Positions 25,833-34,225 of a stretch of DNA of 64,000 nt are shown here, one piece after another; position 1 is the first letter of the stretch; the number at the start of each line of letters is the position of its first letter. Made by a program: the position numbers and the translations under genes. Source of the stretch: Planctomycetota bacterium (GTDB lineage Bacteria; Planctomycetota; PLA2; JAEUHO01); contig JAJDEN010000032.1 of assembly GCA_029259775.1 (NCBI GenBank), forward strand, positions 33,294 to 97,293, given 5' to 3'. The notes beneath the pieces are model-generated. The model did not search any database. It was not told where the DNA came from and worked only from the letters and a program-made list of their open reading frames with translations.

Positions 25833-28016
25833 TTACTTCACGAACCGGCCGTGAGCCCACGAGCGGACGAATCCCACTTCCCGGGCATCGACGCGCAGCT
25901 TGATCCGCAGCAGCACCGCGAAGCCCGGCGTGCCTGTCGCGTGGACCGGGACCTTCAGCTCCAGGTTGGCGCTGCTCTTGCGATCGAAGCCCAGCACCAC
26001 CTGCGGACGGCGCGGCGCCCCGGCACGGAACTTCTGTTCGAGGACGTTGAACACACCCGTGGGCGGCGGGCGGTTCGAGATGAAGTAGACCTCGTCCCGG
26101 TCCGTGCGCACGAGCGCCGTGAGCCCATTGACCAAGGCGACGAAGTAGGTCCCCGGTCGCGCGTCGACGCGGCGCAGACGCGACGGCGGGCCGCCGGGTC
26201 GAAAGCGCGGTCCACCGTTGAAGTAGGACCAGAGGTCGGTCAGGTGCAGGTCAACGTGCAGCACGCCGATCAAGACGGGCGCCGTCTGCGACGCGAGAAG
26301 AACCGCCGCAGGATCCGACAGCGTGTCGTCGGGGTTGGCGGTGTAGCGCCCATCCGCCGCGTTCCTGACGGTCAGCAGGCGCAGCGGCTGTGCGACCAGC
26401 GACTTCACGCCCGACCGGGGCTTGAGACGGGGGTCCTCCCCAGCCACGCGTTCGAAGACCTGGGTCTGCTCTCCCGCCCACCCTTCGAAGATGAGCGGCT
26501 CGAGAACCTCTCGCGCCAAGGGAAGCCGCTGCCGCGCACGGTAGTGCATCGTCGGCAGGCGGCTCTGCGCGGGTTCACGGAAGCGGGCGGTACGTATGCC
26601 CGTCCAGAGGCGACGTTGGTTCGGACGCGGGGTGCCGTCCGGATCGTCGGCACGCCAGCCGCGCAGCGCCGAGCGCAGATCCCAACGGGACTGGTCGCGC
26701 GCCGAGCCGCCGCGCACGACGAGCACAGGCCCGGCGGGCAGGGTCGGGTCCCTCACGCCGTCCGGGTACGGATCGTTGTACGAGCTGGTCCACTCCGACA
26801 CGTTGCCGAGCATGTTGAAGCAGCCGATCCACGACGTCCCGCCGGGAAAGTGCGTCGCGGGCTTCGTCTCGGGCTCGGCGCCGCGTTCGAGCTGGATGCC
26901 GCCGTTGACATGGAACTTGAAGTCCTTGCCGCGCTGATCCCACGGGTAATCGAGTCCTGTGGGACCGCGGGCGGCGTACTCCCACTGGATCTCGGTGGGG
27001 ATGTGGCGCCCGACATGGAGCGCGTAGGCCGTCGCCTCGTCCAGCGAGATGTCTCGCACGGGATGGTCCCCTCGGCGCGCTGCGTAGTCGGCACCCGGCC
27101 ACGTGCCGGGTGGCGCGCGGTCGTAGAACACCAACCGCAAGCTGCGCGGAACGACGCGATCGCGGATCCGCTCGTAGGTCCGTTCGAGGTCGATGACCTG
27201 GTCACGGTTGCGCACGACGAGGTCCTTCCAAGCCGTTACGAGCGCAAGGCGGTTGGCGTAGAAGAGCTGCCTCGCAACGGCGTGCACGTCCACATTGCCC
27301 GGGCGCTCGGGGATCAAGTACGCCACGATCTCGGACAGGGTGCGGGCATCGTGGTCGGACGTGTTGTAGATGATCCGCGCGGTGGCGTTGAGGAACTGCA
27401 GGTACTGGTGGTTCCTGAGCTCGAAGCGGTCGATGTAGAACTCCGGCACCCTCACGCGGTGGCGCGGCGCTTCGGTCAGCAGCGCGACATAGCCGCCGAC
27501 GCGCGGTGCGTTGGCGAGACCACGCACGTATGTCGCCGGCGAACCGATCCACGCGTCGCCTTCTTCCACCAAGACTTGCTCGGTCGCGCGCGCGCTGGTC
27601 CGTGCGACGCCCCGCAGCAGCTTGGTTCGGAAGGCATCCATGTGGAAGGCGGGCGCAGCCGGCGGCGTCTCGCGGCCGTCTCCGCCAGGAGGGAACTCCG
27701 GCGGCAGGTCGGGCTCATCGTCCTCGGGCGGCTGCGCATCGGGGCGAACGCGCTCGGGCGGCGGCTCGGGCTTGTCGCCGGGCGCTTGGGGTACAGGCTT
27801 CGGCGGAGGGTTCGTGGCCACGGGTGCCGGCGGCGTCGAGGGCGGATCGCCCTCGAGCCACGTCGGAGGGATCTCGACGTCGATCTCCTCCCCGGTCTCG
27901 AGATCCGAGTCGGTGAAGGCGTTCCACGCCCAGAAGAGGCCGAGGGCGAGGACGAGCGACGCCACGGCGCTGGCCAAGAGGTTCTGGGGTCGGCTGGCTC
28001 GCATGCGGGGATCCAT
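25833..28016 (-). CDS. Membrane-anchored SUMF1/FGE-fold protein
   Basis: A 727-residue protein anchored by a single helix at 12-31 (start ATG 28016; codons further upstream are open but unlike a protein). A Pro/Glu-rich spacer runs from about 45 to 115. Residues about 145-470 have the formylglycine-generating-enzyme-like lectin fold: YIDRFELRNHQYLQFLNAT, HPVRDISLDEATAYALHVGRHIPTEIQWEYAARG, GCFNMLGNVSEWTSSYND and VVRGGSARDQSRWDLRSA. The catalytic cysteine pair of true formylglycine-generating enzymes is absent from the C-terminal segment, and no sulfatase is nearby, so a binding role is more likely. The rest (470-727) is beta-rich and unassigned. It ends 9 bases before the C45 gene. Confidence 0.8.
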   Translation of the reverse strand: MDPRMRASRPQNLLASAVASLVLALGLFWAWNAFTDSDLETGEEIDVEIPPTWLEGDPPSTPPAPVATNPPPKPVPQAPGDKPEPPPERVRPDAQPPEDDEPDLPPEFPPGGDGRETPPAAPAFHMDAFRTKLLRGVARTSARATEQVLVEEGDAWIGSPATYVRGLANAPRVGGYVALLTEAPRHRVRVPEFYIDRFELRNHQYLQFLNATARIIYNTSDHDARTLSEIVAYLIPERPGNVDVHAVARQLFYANRLALVTAWKDLVVRNRDQVIDLERTYERIRDRVVPRSLRLVFYDRAPPGTWPGADYAARRGDHPVRDISLDEATAYALHVGRHIPTEIQWEYAARGPTGLDYPWDQRGKDFKFHVNGGIQLERGAEPETKPATHFPGGTSWIGCFNMLGNVSEWTSSYNDPYPDGVRDPTLPAGPVLVVRGGSARDQSRWDLRSALRGWRADDPDGTPRPNQRRLWTGIRTARFREPAQSRLPTMHYRARQRLPLAREVLEPLIFEGWAGEQTQVFERVAGEDPRLKPRSGVKSLVAQPLRLLTVRNAADGRYTANPDDTLSDPAAVLLASQTAPVLIGVLHVDLHLTDLWSYFNGGPRFRPGGPPSRLRRVDARPGTYFVALVNGLTALVRTDRDEVYFISNRPPPTGVFNVLEQKFRAGAPRRPQVVLGFDRKSSANLELKVPVHATGTPGFAVLLRIKLRVDAREVGFVRSWAHGRFVK

Positions 28017-28059
28017 GATGGCACGGATCCCGCCGCCGAATGGCGGGCCCCCATCCTGA

Positions 28060-28083
28060 GTGACGTTCCGGGTGACGTTCCGG
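28060..28083. repeat. 12-bp direct repeat upstream of the SUMF1-fold gene
   Basis: GTGACGTTCCGG occurs twice head to tail (28060-28071, 28072-28083), 44-67 bases upstream of the SUMF1-fold start at 28016. Read on the minus strand each copy contains GGAAC, the common -35 core of ECF sigma promoters, but no well-spaced -10 follows. It could be an operator or a replication-slippage duplication. Confidence 0.6.
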
Positions 28084-28123
28084 GTCGTCTGCCTACGGAA
28101 GCTCGGACGACGCCCGCGCGCCG

Positions 28124-29089
28124 TTACGTCCCGGCGACAGACGGGAAGAGCGCGTTCAGGGCCGAACGTACCTCGTCCGTGATCTCGACCGCGGCCGCGC
28201 CGAGGTTCTCCTCCAACTGCGGGAGGCTGGTCGCGCCAAGGATCACGCTCGAGATGCCGGGCTGCGCGGCGGCCCACGCGAGGGCCAGCTGCGTACGCGT
28301 GCAGCCAGCGCCCTCGGCAATCTCCGTCATGGCGCGGACCTTGTCGCGGCCCTCCCCTTCGAAGAGCTGCTCCCGCAGCCAGTCGATGCGTGCGAGCCGG
28401 CTGTCGTCCGGCACGGCGTCGTCGTACTTGCCGGTCAGCAGGCCCGAGGCCAGCGGGCTCCAGACCACGAGCCCCATCCCGAGGTCCTCGGCGGCGGGTT
28501 GCACGTCGTCCTCGACCTTTCCCCGCACGAGGAGGTTGTACTGCGGCTGCTCCACCTGCGGCCCGTAGGCGTGACGATCGTCGGCGATGGCGTGGGCCGA
28601 CCGGAGCTGCGCCCCCGTCCACTCACTCGTACCCCAGTAGAGGACCTTGCCCTGGCGCACGAGGTCGTCCATGGCGCGGACGGTCTCTTCGAGAGGCGTC
28701 TCCTCGTCGTAGCGGTGGCAGAACAGGATGTCGAGGTAGTCGGTGCCGATGCGCTTCAGGCTCGCCTCGACGGATTCGAAGATGTGCTTCCGCGAGAGGC
28801 CGCGATCGTTCACGTCCTCGCTCATCGGCCAGTAGCACTTCGACGAGATCACGAGGTTGCGCCGCGGCAGGTCGGCGAGCGCCTTGCCCATGATCGTCTC
28901 GGCCGCACCGATGGCGTAGACATCCGCGATGTCGAAGAAGTTGACGCCCGCTTCGTAGGCGGCGTGCAGGATCTCGCGGGTGAAGGCCTCGTCGGTGATC
29001 GAGCCGCCGAAGGTCGTCCAGCCCCCGAGGCTGAACGCGCTCACCTTGGTGCCGCAGCGCCCAAGCGGGCGGTAGGTCATGTCACTCAC
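28124..29089 (-). CDS. Aldo/keto reductase (AKR6/Kv-beta-like)
   Basis: NADPH-dependent oxidoreductase of 321 residues with a TIM-barrel fold, reducing aldehydes or ketones (or oxidising sugars) in the cytoplasm. The catalytic tetrad is complete: Asp53 and Tyr58 in FFDIADVY, Lys84 in ISSK and His125 in ILFCHRYD. Cofactor-binding elements near the C-terminus (VILGATSLPQLEENL) are present. The start is a GTG at 29089: GGAGG lies six bases upstream of it, whereas the next ATG (29080) is 15 bases away. Overall sequence resembles the Kv-beta/YghZ group. It is followed in the same direction by the SUMF1-fold gene after 107 bases. Substrate unknown. Confidence 0.9.
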   Translation of the reverse strand: MSDMTYRPLGRCGTKVSAFSLGGWTTFGGSITDEAFTREILHAAYEAGVNFFDIADVYAIGAAETIMGKALADLPRRNLVISSKCYWPMSEDVNDRGLSRKHIFESVEASLKRIGTDYLDILFCHRYDEETPLEETVRAMDDLVRQGKVLYWGTSEWTGAQLRSAHAIADDRHAYGPQVEQPQYNLLVRGKVEDDVQPAAEDLGMGLVVWSPLASGLLTGKYDDAVPDDSRLARIDWLREQLFEGEGRDKVRAMTEIAEGAGCTRTQLALAWAAAQPGISSVILGATSLPQLEENLGAAAVEITDEVRSALNALFPSVAGT

Positions 29090-29095
29090 AGATTG

Positions 29096-29100
29096 CCTCC
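29096..29100 (-). promoter_or_regulatory. Ribosome binding site choosing a GTG start for the aldo/keto reductase
   Basis: GGAGG on the minus strand, followed by six bases and GTG at 29089. This places translation at the GTG rather than the ATG three codons later. Confidence 0.7.
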
Positions 29101-29149
29101 GGCTGGATCAGGCGCCGAAGGTACCGCCCGCCAGGGCCTCGCCCTACGG

Positions 29150-29734
29150 CTACTCCCAGATGCGTCCTACGCAGCCTGTCAGCGCCTGGGCAAAGCCGAG
29201 CATGACCGCGACAGCCACGATCAGGAGCGCCACCCGGCCGCCGGCGGCCGCGCGGGGCATGCGCGCCCGGCGCGTACGACGGGGAGCGCTCCCGGGTGCG
29301 CGGCGGCGAAGCACGCGGACGGCGCGCTGGCGCCGGGAGCGACGCTCGCTGGGTCGCAACCACCACATGCCGACGTCGATGACGGCCAGCACCAGGGGCG
29401 GCACGTGCCACCAGGCGAGGCCGCCCCGGTCGGCGGCCAGGATGACGACGAGGCACGCCGCGACCCAGGAGAAGATCGGGTACTCCCCGAACAGGATGCG
29501 GTCGATGGGCGGCATGCCCGTCTGCGGCTGCTCGCGACGGGGCACGCGCTTCTGGAGTTTGGGGATCACCCACGTCACGAGGGCGACGATCACGCCGTAG
29601 TAGAGGACCGGCCAGCCTGTCCAATCGGAGCTGAGCTGCTGCGCTTGGACGGCGCTACAGAGGAAACAGGCGGCGACGAGACCGAAGCGGACGTTGCGTT
29701 CCACGTCCTTCAGGCAGCAAGTCCCACGCCGCAT
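29150..29734 (-). CDS. Membrane protein of unknown function
   Basis: A 194-residue protein from ATG 29734 (a TTG at 29749 is an alternative). Hydrophobic segments: a start helix around 17-31 that may be a signal peptide (LVAACFLCSAVQAQ), then LYYGVIVALVTWVIP, YPIFSWVAACLVVIL, a weaker one around LVLAVIDVGMWW, and a C-terminal helix VALLIVAVAVMLGFAQAL. A strongly basic stretch (RRSRRQRAVRVLRRRAPG) lies before the last helix. I do not recognise a family. It follows the P460 cytochrome gene by 81 bases in the same direction. Confidence 0.6.
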   Translation of the reverse strand: MRRGTCCLKDVERNVRFGLVAACFLCSAVQAQQLSSDWTGWPVLYYGVIVALVTWVIPKLQKRVPRREQPQTGMPPIDRILFGEYPIFSWVAACLVVILAADRGGLAWWHVPPLVLAVIDVGMWWLRPSERRSRRQRAVRVLRRRAPGSAPRRTRRARMPRAAAGGRVALLIVAVAVMLGFAQALTGCVGRIWE

Positions 29735-29815
29735 CCGGGGCGGAAGCAACAGGCGTGCGCGGCCTGCGCTGCACGTTCTGTTCAGCGGACCTGTACGAAA
29801 CGTCCAGCTTGGGGA

Positions 29816-30544
29816 CTACGGCTCCTTGAGGCCGAACATGCGGTCGTGCGTCGCGCGCGCGTGGCACGTCATGCACGAGGCGACCCGACCGGCGCTTGTC
29901 ACCTTCTTGCGATCGGGCGTGAGCGTGCCGTACACCCAGCCCTCATCCGTACCTTCGGTCTTCGGGTCGAGCTTGAGCATGACGTAGAGGCCCTTGCGCT
30001 TGCCGGGATGGAACGTCTTGCCGTCTCGCTTGGCCGTGCGCTGCACGATGGAGTGGCCTCCCTTGACGCGCTTGCGCTCCCCGGCGTCTCCGGGTGATGG
30101 ACCCGGCTTGGCCTCGAACGCCTCCTTGACCAGCACCTGCCCCACCGGCTGCACCTTGCCGGGCCCTGCGGCGAGATAGGCATCACGATCCTTGGCGTGC
30201 ATCCAGTAGAGTTTGCCGCCATGCGTCGCCAAGTCCTTGCTCCTGGTGGCGCGGATCGTCATGTAGGGGATCCGGCAGAGCCCCGGGACCCAACGGGCGA
30301 TGTCATCGACATTGCCGTAGTCGCCATAGTTGCCGCCGCGGGAGAGGAGCACGGGATGGAATCGGGCGTCGTTCACGACCGGCGTCGGCTCTGGCTCCAT
30401 GGGCTCGCTCACCGGCTTGGCCGCGTCGGGGCGGCCCGTGGCTTCGATGGCGTCCTGGCCCGGTTGCTGCCCACAGGCAGCCAGGGCGACGCCAGCCCCC
30501 AGAACGAGTAGGACCAGCCAGAACCGACGAGACGAGTTGCGCAT
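29816..30544 (-). CDS. Cytochrome P460-family c-type heme lipoprotein
   Basis: Exported heme protein of 242 residues, with lipobox LAAC (Cys24) after a hydrophobic helix and a single heme c motif CMTCH at 224-228 near the C-terminus. The layout (a beta-rich body ending in WVYGTLTPDRKKVT then a C-terminal CxxCH) matches the cytochrome P460/cytochrome c'-beta fold. Family members oxidise hydroxylamine or bind nitric oxide; a cross-linking lysine, which defines true P460 activity, cannot be judged by eye. The start is supported by GGAGG seven bases upstream. No other nitrogen-cycle gene is nearby, so a detoxification role would be inference only. Confidence 0.75.
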   Translation of the reverse strand: MRNSSRRFWLVLLVLGAGVALAACGQQPGQDAIEATGRPDAAKPVSEPMEPEPTPVVNDARFHPVLLSRGGNYGDYGNVDDIARWVPGLCRIPYMTIRATRSKDLATHGGKLYWMHAKDRDAYLAAGPGKVQPVGQVLVKEAFEAKPGPSPGDAGERKRVKGGHSIVQRTAKRDGKTFHPGKRKGLYVMLKLDPKTEGTDEGWVYGTLTPDRKKVTSAGRVASCMTCHARATHDRMFGLKEP

Positions 30545-30672
30545 GCGACCTCCACCCGCGAGCCCGGCGAGCCAAGGGCTACGGCGGGTCGCTTACATGA
30601 ACGTACGCAGCCCCCATCGATCCGCACGCAAGGCGTGTGCAAAACCCGCTCGGAGTCGCGCCGGCGGAGGGT

Positions 30673-32070
30673 CTACGGGGCCTTCCAGCCGAAGCGTTCC
30701 GGGACGTAGGCCACGTTCTTCTTGAACAGCGATGATCCGGCGCCCTCGGCGAGGATCTCTTCGGCGCGCTTGATGAGCGTGTCCTCGCCCTGCGCCAGGT
30801 CCTCGGGCACGAACGCGACGATCTCATGCGGCACCACACCGACGCCCTCGATGCCCTTGCTCTTGTTGAAGCGACCCATGTTGGAGCGCACCGAGACGTA
30901 GAGCTGGAAGAGGCCGCTGGGAAGATCAAGCGTGCGCTTGCTGGACGACATGCCCGCCGTGGGACTCTCGCCAATCATGTAGGCGCGACCATCCTCCTTG
31001 AACATGCCGCTCGCCGTTTCGCCCGCGCTGCGCGTGACGCCATCCACGATCACGACGATCGGTCCGCCGTACGGGGCTTCGCCCTGGCTCGCGTAGCGCT
31101 TGGCGAACGAGAGGCTCTTGCCCGCGGGAATGAAGCGGCCCAGCAGCCCCTCATGATCGAAGCCCCCGCCGCCGTTGGCGCGGAAGTCGAGGATCAGACC
31201 CTTCACCCGCCCCAGGGCCTTCAACGCGTCGTCCGTGCGGTGCGTGATGCTGCTCTTGCAGCGTCGGTAGTGGATGTAGCCGAACCCACGCGCGGTCGTG
31301 CCGTAGGTGACGTCGCGGTCGCCTTGCAGCCCCTTCGGCGGGAACGCGGGACCCGAGGCGGCGAAGCCGGCGCGTTCGTAGGCGACGGTGCGCTTGCGCG
31401 TCTTGCCCTTCCGGTCCTTCAGGTGGACGTCCATCCGCGTACCGACGACCTCGGCCAGGCCCCACGCCAGAGCGAAGTGCAGGGCGTGCTGGTCCGTCGA
31501 GAAGCCGATGCGGTCCCGCAGGTACGCCAAGCGCAGGTCGAGCCACTTCGAGGCGGCTCGGCCGTTCACCTTGACGACTTCCATGCCGGGCTCGATGCCC
31601 ACGCGCTTGGCCCCCGACCAGCTGTTCTTCACGTAGAGCTTCGTGCCTACGCGGCACCAGAACATGCCGGGACCGGCGAGCTTGCGCCCCTGATCCGGGT
31701 ACGGGACCTCCTGCGTGTGCTTGGTCTTCCGGACGGCCGCGTGACCGTCTTGGAGGCGCGCCACGAGGCGGAGGAGCAAGGCCAGGTGCTCCTCGTGCGA
31801 GGTGATGCTCTTGGCTTCCTTCTCGAACGCCTTGGTCACCTTCTTCCAGTCGATCTTCTTCGACGTGAGGAGGTGCTTGCAGGCTTTCGCGATCTGATCG
31901 CAGGCCGACGCGACGTCCCCCGCGTAGTCGACGCGCTGCTTCTCGCGCGCCTCGGCCGAAGGTGTCCCGATCAGGCAGGCGCACACGATCAGAAGAACCA
32001 GCGCTGCGAGAGTGAGCTTCGGGAGAGTGAGCTTCGGGAGCGTGAGCTTCGGGAGATCGGACCGCGTCAT
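30673..32070 (-). CDS. Exported S41-family (C-terminal processing-like) serine protease
   Basis: A 465-residue exported protease. The ATG at 32070 has AGGAGG six bases upstream. The signal region carries a repeated LPKLT pentapeptide before the hydrophobic core (LAALVLLIVCACLI), encoded by a 15-base tandem repeat. After an N-terminal helical domain comes a PDZ-like segment (WSGAKRVGIEPGMEVVKVNGRAA), then the S41 core: LILDFRANGGGGFDHE and IVVIVDGVTRSAGETASGMF, in which the Ser of TRSAG corresponds to the catalytic serine, with YMIGESPTAG downstream. C-terminal processing peptidases of this clan cleave exported proteins. It lies 53 bases after the HEAT gene at 32124 and is probably the last gene of that operon. 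Confidence 0.85.
   Translation of the reverse strand: MTRSDLPKLTLPKLTLPKLTLAALVLLIVCACLIGTPSAEAREKQRVDYAGDVASACDQIAKACKHLLTSKKIDWKKVTKAFEKEAKSITSHEEHLALLLRLVARLQDGHAAVRKTKHTQEVPYPDQGRKLAGPGMFWCRVGTKLYVKNSWSGAKRVGIEPGMEVVKVNGRAASKWLDLRLAYLRDRIGFSTDQHALHFALAWGLAEVVGTRMDVHLKDRKGKTRKRTVAYERAGFAASGPAFPPKGLQGDRDVTYGTTARGFGYIHYRRCKSSITHRTDDALKALGRVKGLILDFRANGGGGFDHEGLLGRFIPAGKSLSFAKRYASQGEAPYGGPIVVIVDGVTRSAGETASGMFKEDGRAYMIGESPTAGMSSSKRTLDLPSGLFQLYVSVRSNMGRFNKSKGIEGVGVVPHEIVAFVPEDLAQGEDTLIKRAEEILAEGAGSSLFKKNVAYVPERFGWKAP
32011..32055. repeat. 15-bp tandem repeat (3 copies) in the S41 signal region
   Basis: Three head-to-tail copies of AGTGAGCTTCGGGAG (32011-32025, 32026-32040, and a one-base variant at 32041-32055). 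They encode the repeated LPKLT residues ahead of the signal-peptide core, so copy-number change would lengthen the n-region without breaking the frame. Confidence 0.9.
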
Positions 32071-32123
32071 GACGCACCTCCTGTTGGCCCCTAATCGCAC
32101 GAGCCGCCACCCGGTCACGCCGC

Positions 32124-34223
32124 TCAACGGATCTTGAACTTCAGCGGGCGCCCCTTCGGCGTCTCCATGCGCAGATGGAAGCCCCACCCACCGCCGCCCT
32201 CGCAGACCTTCACGAGGATCCGATTCCAGCCGTCGACCAGCTCCGCCGCAAAACTGTCCTGATCGACCGTCAATCCACGCGGCTCAAGCTTGCTGTGCAC
32301 GAGGGTGCCGTTCACCCACACGCGGATGCCGTCGTCGCTGCCGGTCTTCATCACCACGGCGCGCGCCTTCGTCACGAAGATCTCCGCGTAGGCGTAGGCG
32401 CACACGTTGTCGTTGGGCGTGAAGCGCGCATCGAGGTCGACGATGGCCTGATCGCCCGCCACGACCGCGGAGCCCCAAAGAAGCTTCTCGGTTTGGTCGG
32501 GCAGCTTCGTGCGCAGCGTGACCCCGCTCTCCGGGGCCTCCGCCTTCGCCCAGCTTGCCTGGTTGGGCGCGACGAAGGGCCCCTTCAGCCACCAGGCATG
32601 CACGCGACCGCCGCGCGCCGTGAACTCGACGCTCTCGCCCAGCAGTCGCAGGTCGTTCTCGACCGGCGCGCCTGCCTCCAGCGCCACGCCATACACATCG
32701 ACGGCATCGGATCGCTCCCCCGCTGCCACGAGCCGTCCGGCGATGGCCGCCAGTGCTCGTCCTGCGAGATCCCGGGTCGGTGCGCTCGCCCCCTCGAGCA
32801 CAGCCTCGATGGGCTCGACCGAGTCCAAGTCCCCCACGCGCTCGAGGCCCCGCAGCGCTACGTCGGCCAGGCCCGCACCAAGCAGCTCGTGGTACGTCGC
32901 GCGCGCGCGCTCGCCGCCGCCCGTCGCGGCCAGGGCGATCAGCGCTTCGCCGGCCTGACGCTTGAGCGCGTCGCCGTAGCCATCCAAGTACTCCGAGATC
33001 GCGTCGACGGCCTCGATCGAGCCGCGCTCCCGCAGCACGCGGATGAGCAGGCTCTGCGTCATCGAGTCCTCGGACATGCTGAGCGTCTCGATCAGGCGTT
33101 CCGTGGCCCTGCGTCCGGGCAGCTGGGCCAACGCCACGAGCGCGGTCGTTCGGATCGCCGCGTCCTCCGCCTCGGTAAACGGCAGCATGAGCGCCACGGC
33201 GTCCTCGCCGCCCGTCCTGCCGAGGCCGGAGAGCGCGCGCATCGTCACGGCGGCGTCGGCCGATTCGACAAGCAGCTTGGCGTACACCAGCGCCGCCGTC
33301 GCCTTGCTGAAGCCCGCACAACAGGTGAGCAGCGCACCCTGCGCCTCCTTGCGCAGCGCGGGTGTCTTCGACGCCCTGTCGAGCACCGGGATGATCGTGC
33401 CCTCCGCCACGGGCAAGCGCGATACGGCACGGATGACCTCGAGCCGTTGCGCGTCATCCTTCGCGTGCCCGTAGAGGCGCGCGAGCATGCCGGTGTCGGC
33501 CTGCTTGCCGGCGACCGCGAGGAGCGCCGTGAATGCCGCGGGCATCTTCTGCGCGCAGAGGTGCGTCAGCACGGGCTCGGCTTCGGCCAGACCGGCTGCG
33601 CCCAAGGCACGCACGGCCGCCACGTTCGACTTGGCTGCGTGGTTCAAGAGCGGCGGCAGGCCCTCGACGTCGCCCCGGGCACCGAGCACCTCGAACAGGG
33701 CGTCCTGCCGCGCTCCCGACTGCTTCCACGCGAGGGCGGCCAACTTCGTCGAGACGCCCTTGCCGGGGATCCGCCGCAGGCTGTCGAGCGCCGCGCGCGC
33801 CGGCGGCTTGGCCAGGTCGCCCGCCACCACGGCATCCCACAGCACGGAGACGGCGTCGACCGCTCCGAGATCACCGAGCAACTCGGCCGCCAGCGCCTTC
33901 TGGGCGTCGTTGCCCGCGTGAACGTAGGACGCCAACTCCGCGACCATGGCGTCGCTCACCCGACCGCGCGTCTGGTGGTGGGCGATCCAGCGCAGCGCGC
34001 TCGCGCTCTCGAACGCCAGCGTGGCGTCCTGGCTCGCGACCTGCGCCATGAGGGGGTGCAGCGCGCGCGGACCCAGCGCGATCAGCTTGAACTTCGTCCG
34101 GTAGTCCTTCACGCCCTTCGCGAGCGCGGTGACCTCCGGGTCGTCCTCGGCCCAGGCCGGAGGCGCAAGCAGCAGGACGCCCAGCCAGAGGATGCCAAGC
34201 GAGAGAATGCAGGTACGCCACAT
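32124..34223 (-). CDS. Secreted HEAT-repeat protein with C-terminal beta-sandwich
   Basis: A 699-residue protein with a signal peptide (1-25, ending AWA). From about 40 to 540 it consists of HEAT-like helix pairs (ALAAELLGDLGAVDAVSVLW, ALSGLGRTGGEDAVALML, ATERLIETL, LAGRALAAIAGRL). The last 150 residues form a beta-rich domain with DDGIRVWVNGTLVHSK and DGWNRILVKVCEGGGGWGF, like the carbohydrate-binding-type jelly rolls found at the ends of many planctomycete secreted proteins. The start codon lies 2 bases after the stop of the ApbE fusion gene, so the two are co-translated. A role as scaffold for that operon's exported oxidoreductases is inference. Confidence 0.75.
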   Translation of the reverse strand: MWRTCILSLGILWLGVLLLAPPAWAEDDPEVTALAKGVKDYRTKFKLIALGPRALHPLMAQVASQDATLAFESASALRWIAHHQTRGRVSDAMVAELASYVHAGNDAQKALAAELLGDLGAVDAVSVLWDAVVAGDLAKPPARAALDSLRRIPGKGVSTKLAALAWKQSGARQDALFEVLGARGDVEGLPPLLNHAAKSNVAAVRALGAAGLAEAEPVLTHLCAQKMPAAFTALLAVAGKQADTGMLARLYGHAKDDAQRLEVIRAVSRLPVAEGTIIPVLDRASKTPALRKEAQGALLTCCAGFSKATAALVYAKLLVESADAAVTMRALSGLGRTGGEDAVALMLPFTEAEDAAIRTTALVALAQLPGRRATERLIETLSMSEDSMTQSLLIRVLRERGSIEAVDAISEYLDGYGDALKRQAGEALIALAATGGGERARATYHELLGAGLADVALRGLERVGDLDSVEPIEAVLEGASAPTRDLAGRALAAIAGRLVAAGERSDAVDVYGVALEAGAPVENDLRLLGESVEFTARGGRVHAWWLKGPFVAPNQASWAKAEAPESGVTLRTKLPDQTEKLLWGSAVVAGDQAIVDLDARFTPNDNVCAYAYAEIFVTKARAVVMKTGSDDGIRVWVNGTLVHSKLEPRGLTVDQDSFAAELVDGWNRILVKVCEGGGGWGFHLRMETPKGRPLKFKIR

Positions 34224-34225
34224 GA

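Noticed and set aside
25833..28016. Formylglycine-generating enzyme (sulfatase activator)
   Set aside because: Fold matches, but the catalytic cysteines are absent and no sulfatase gene is in the window.
24480..28568. A 1362-codon plus-strand open frame
   Set aside because: Antisense to the C45, SUMF1-fold and aldo/keto reductase genes; its translation has no motif or signal and shadows genes with complete domains.
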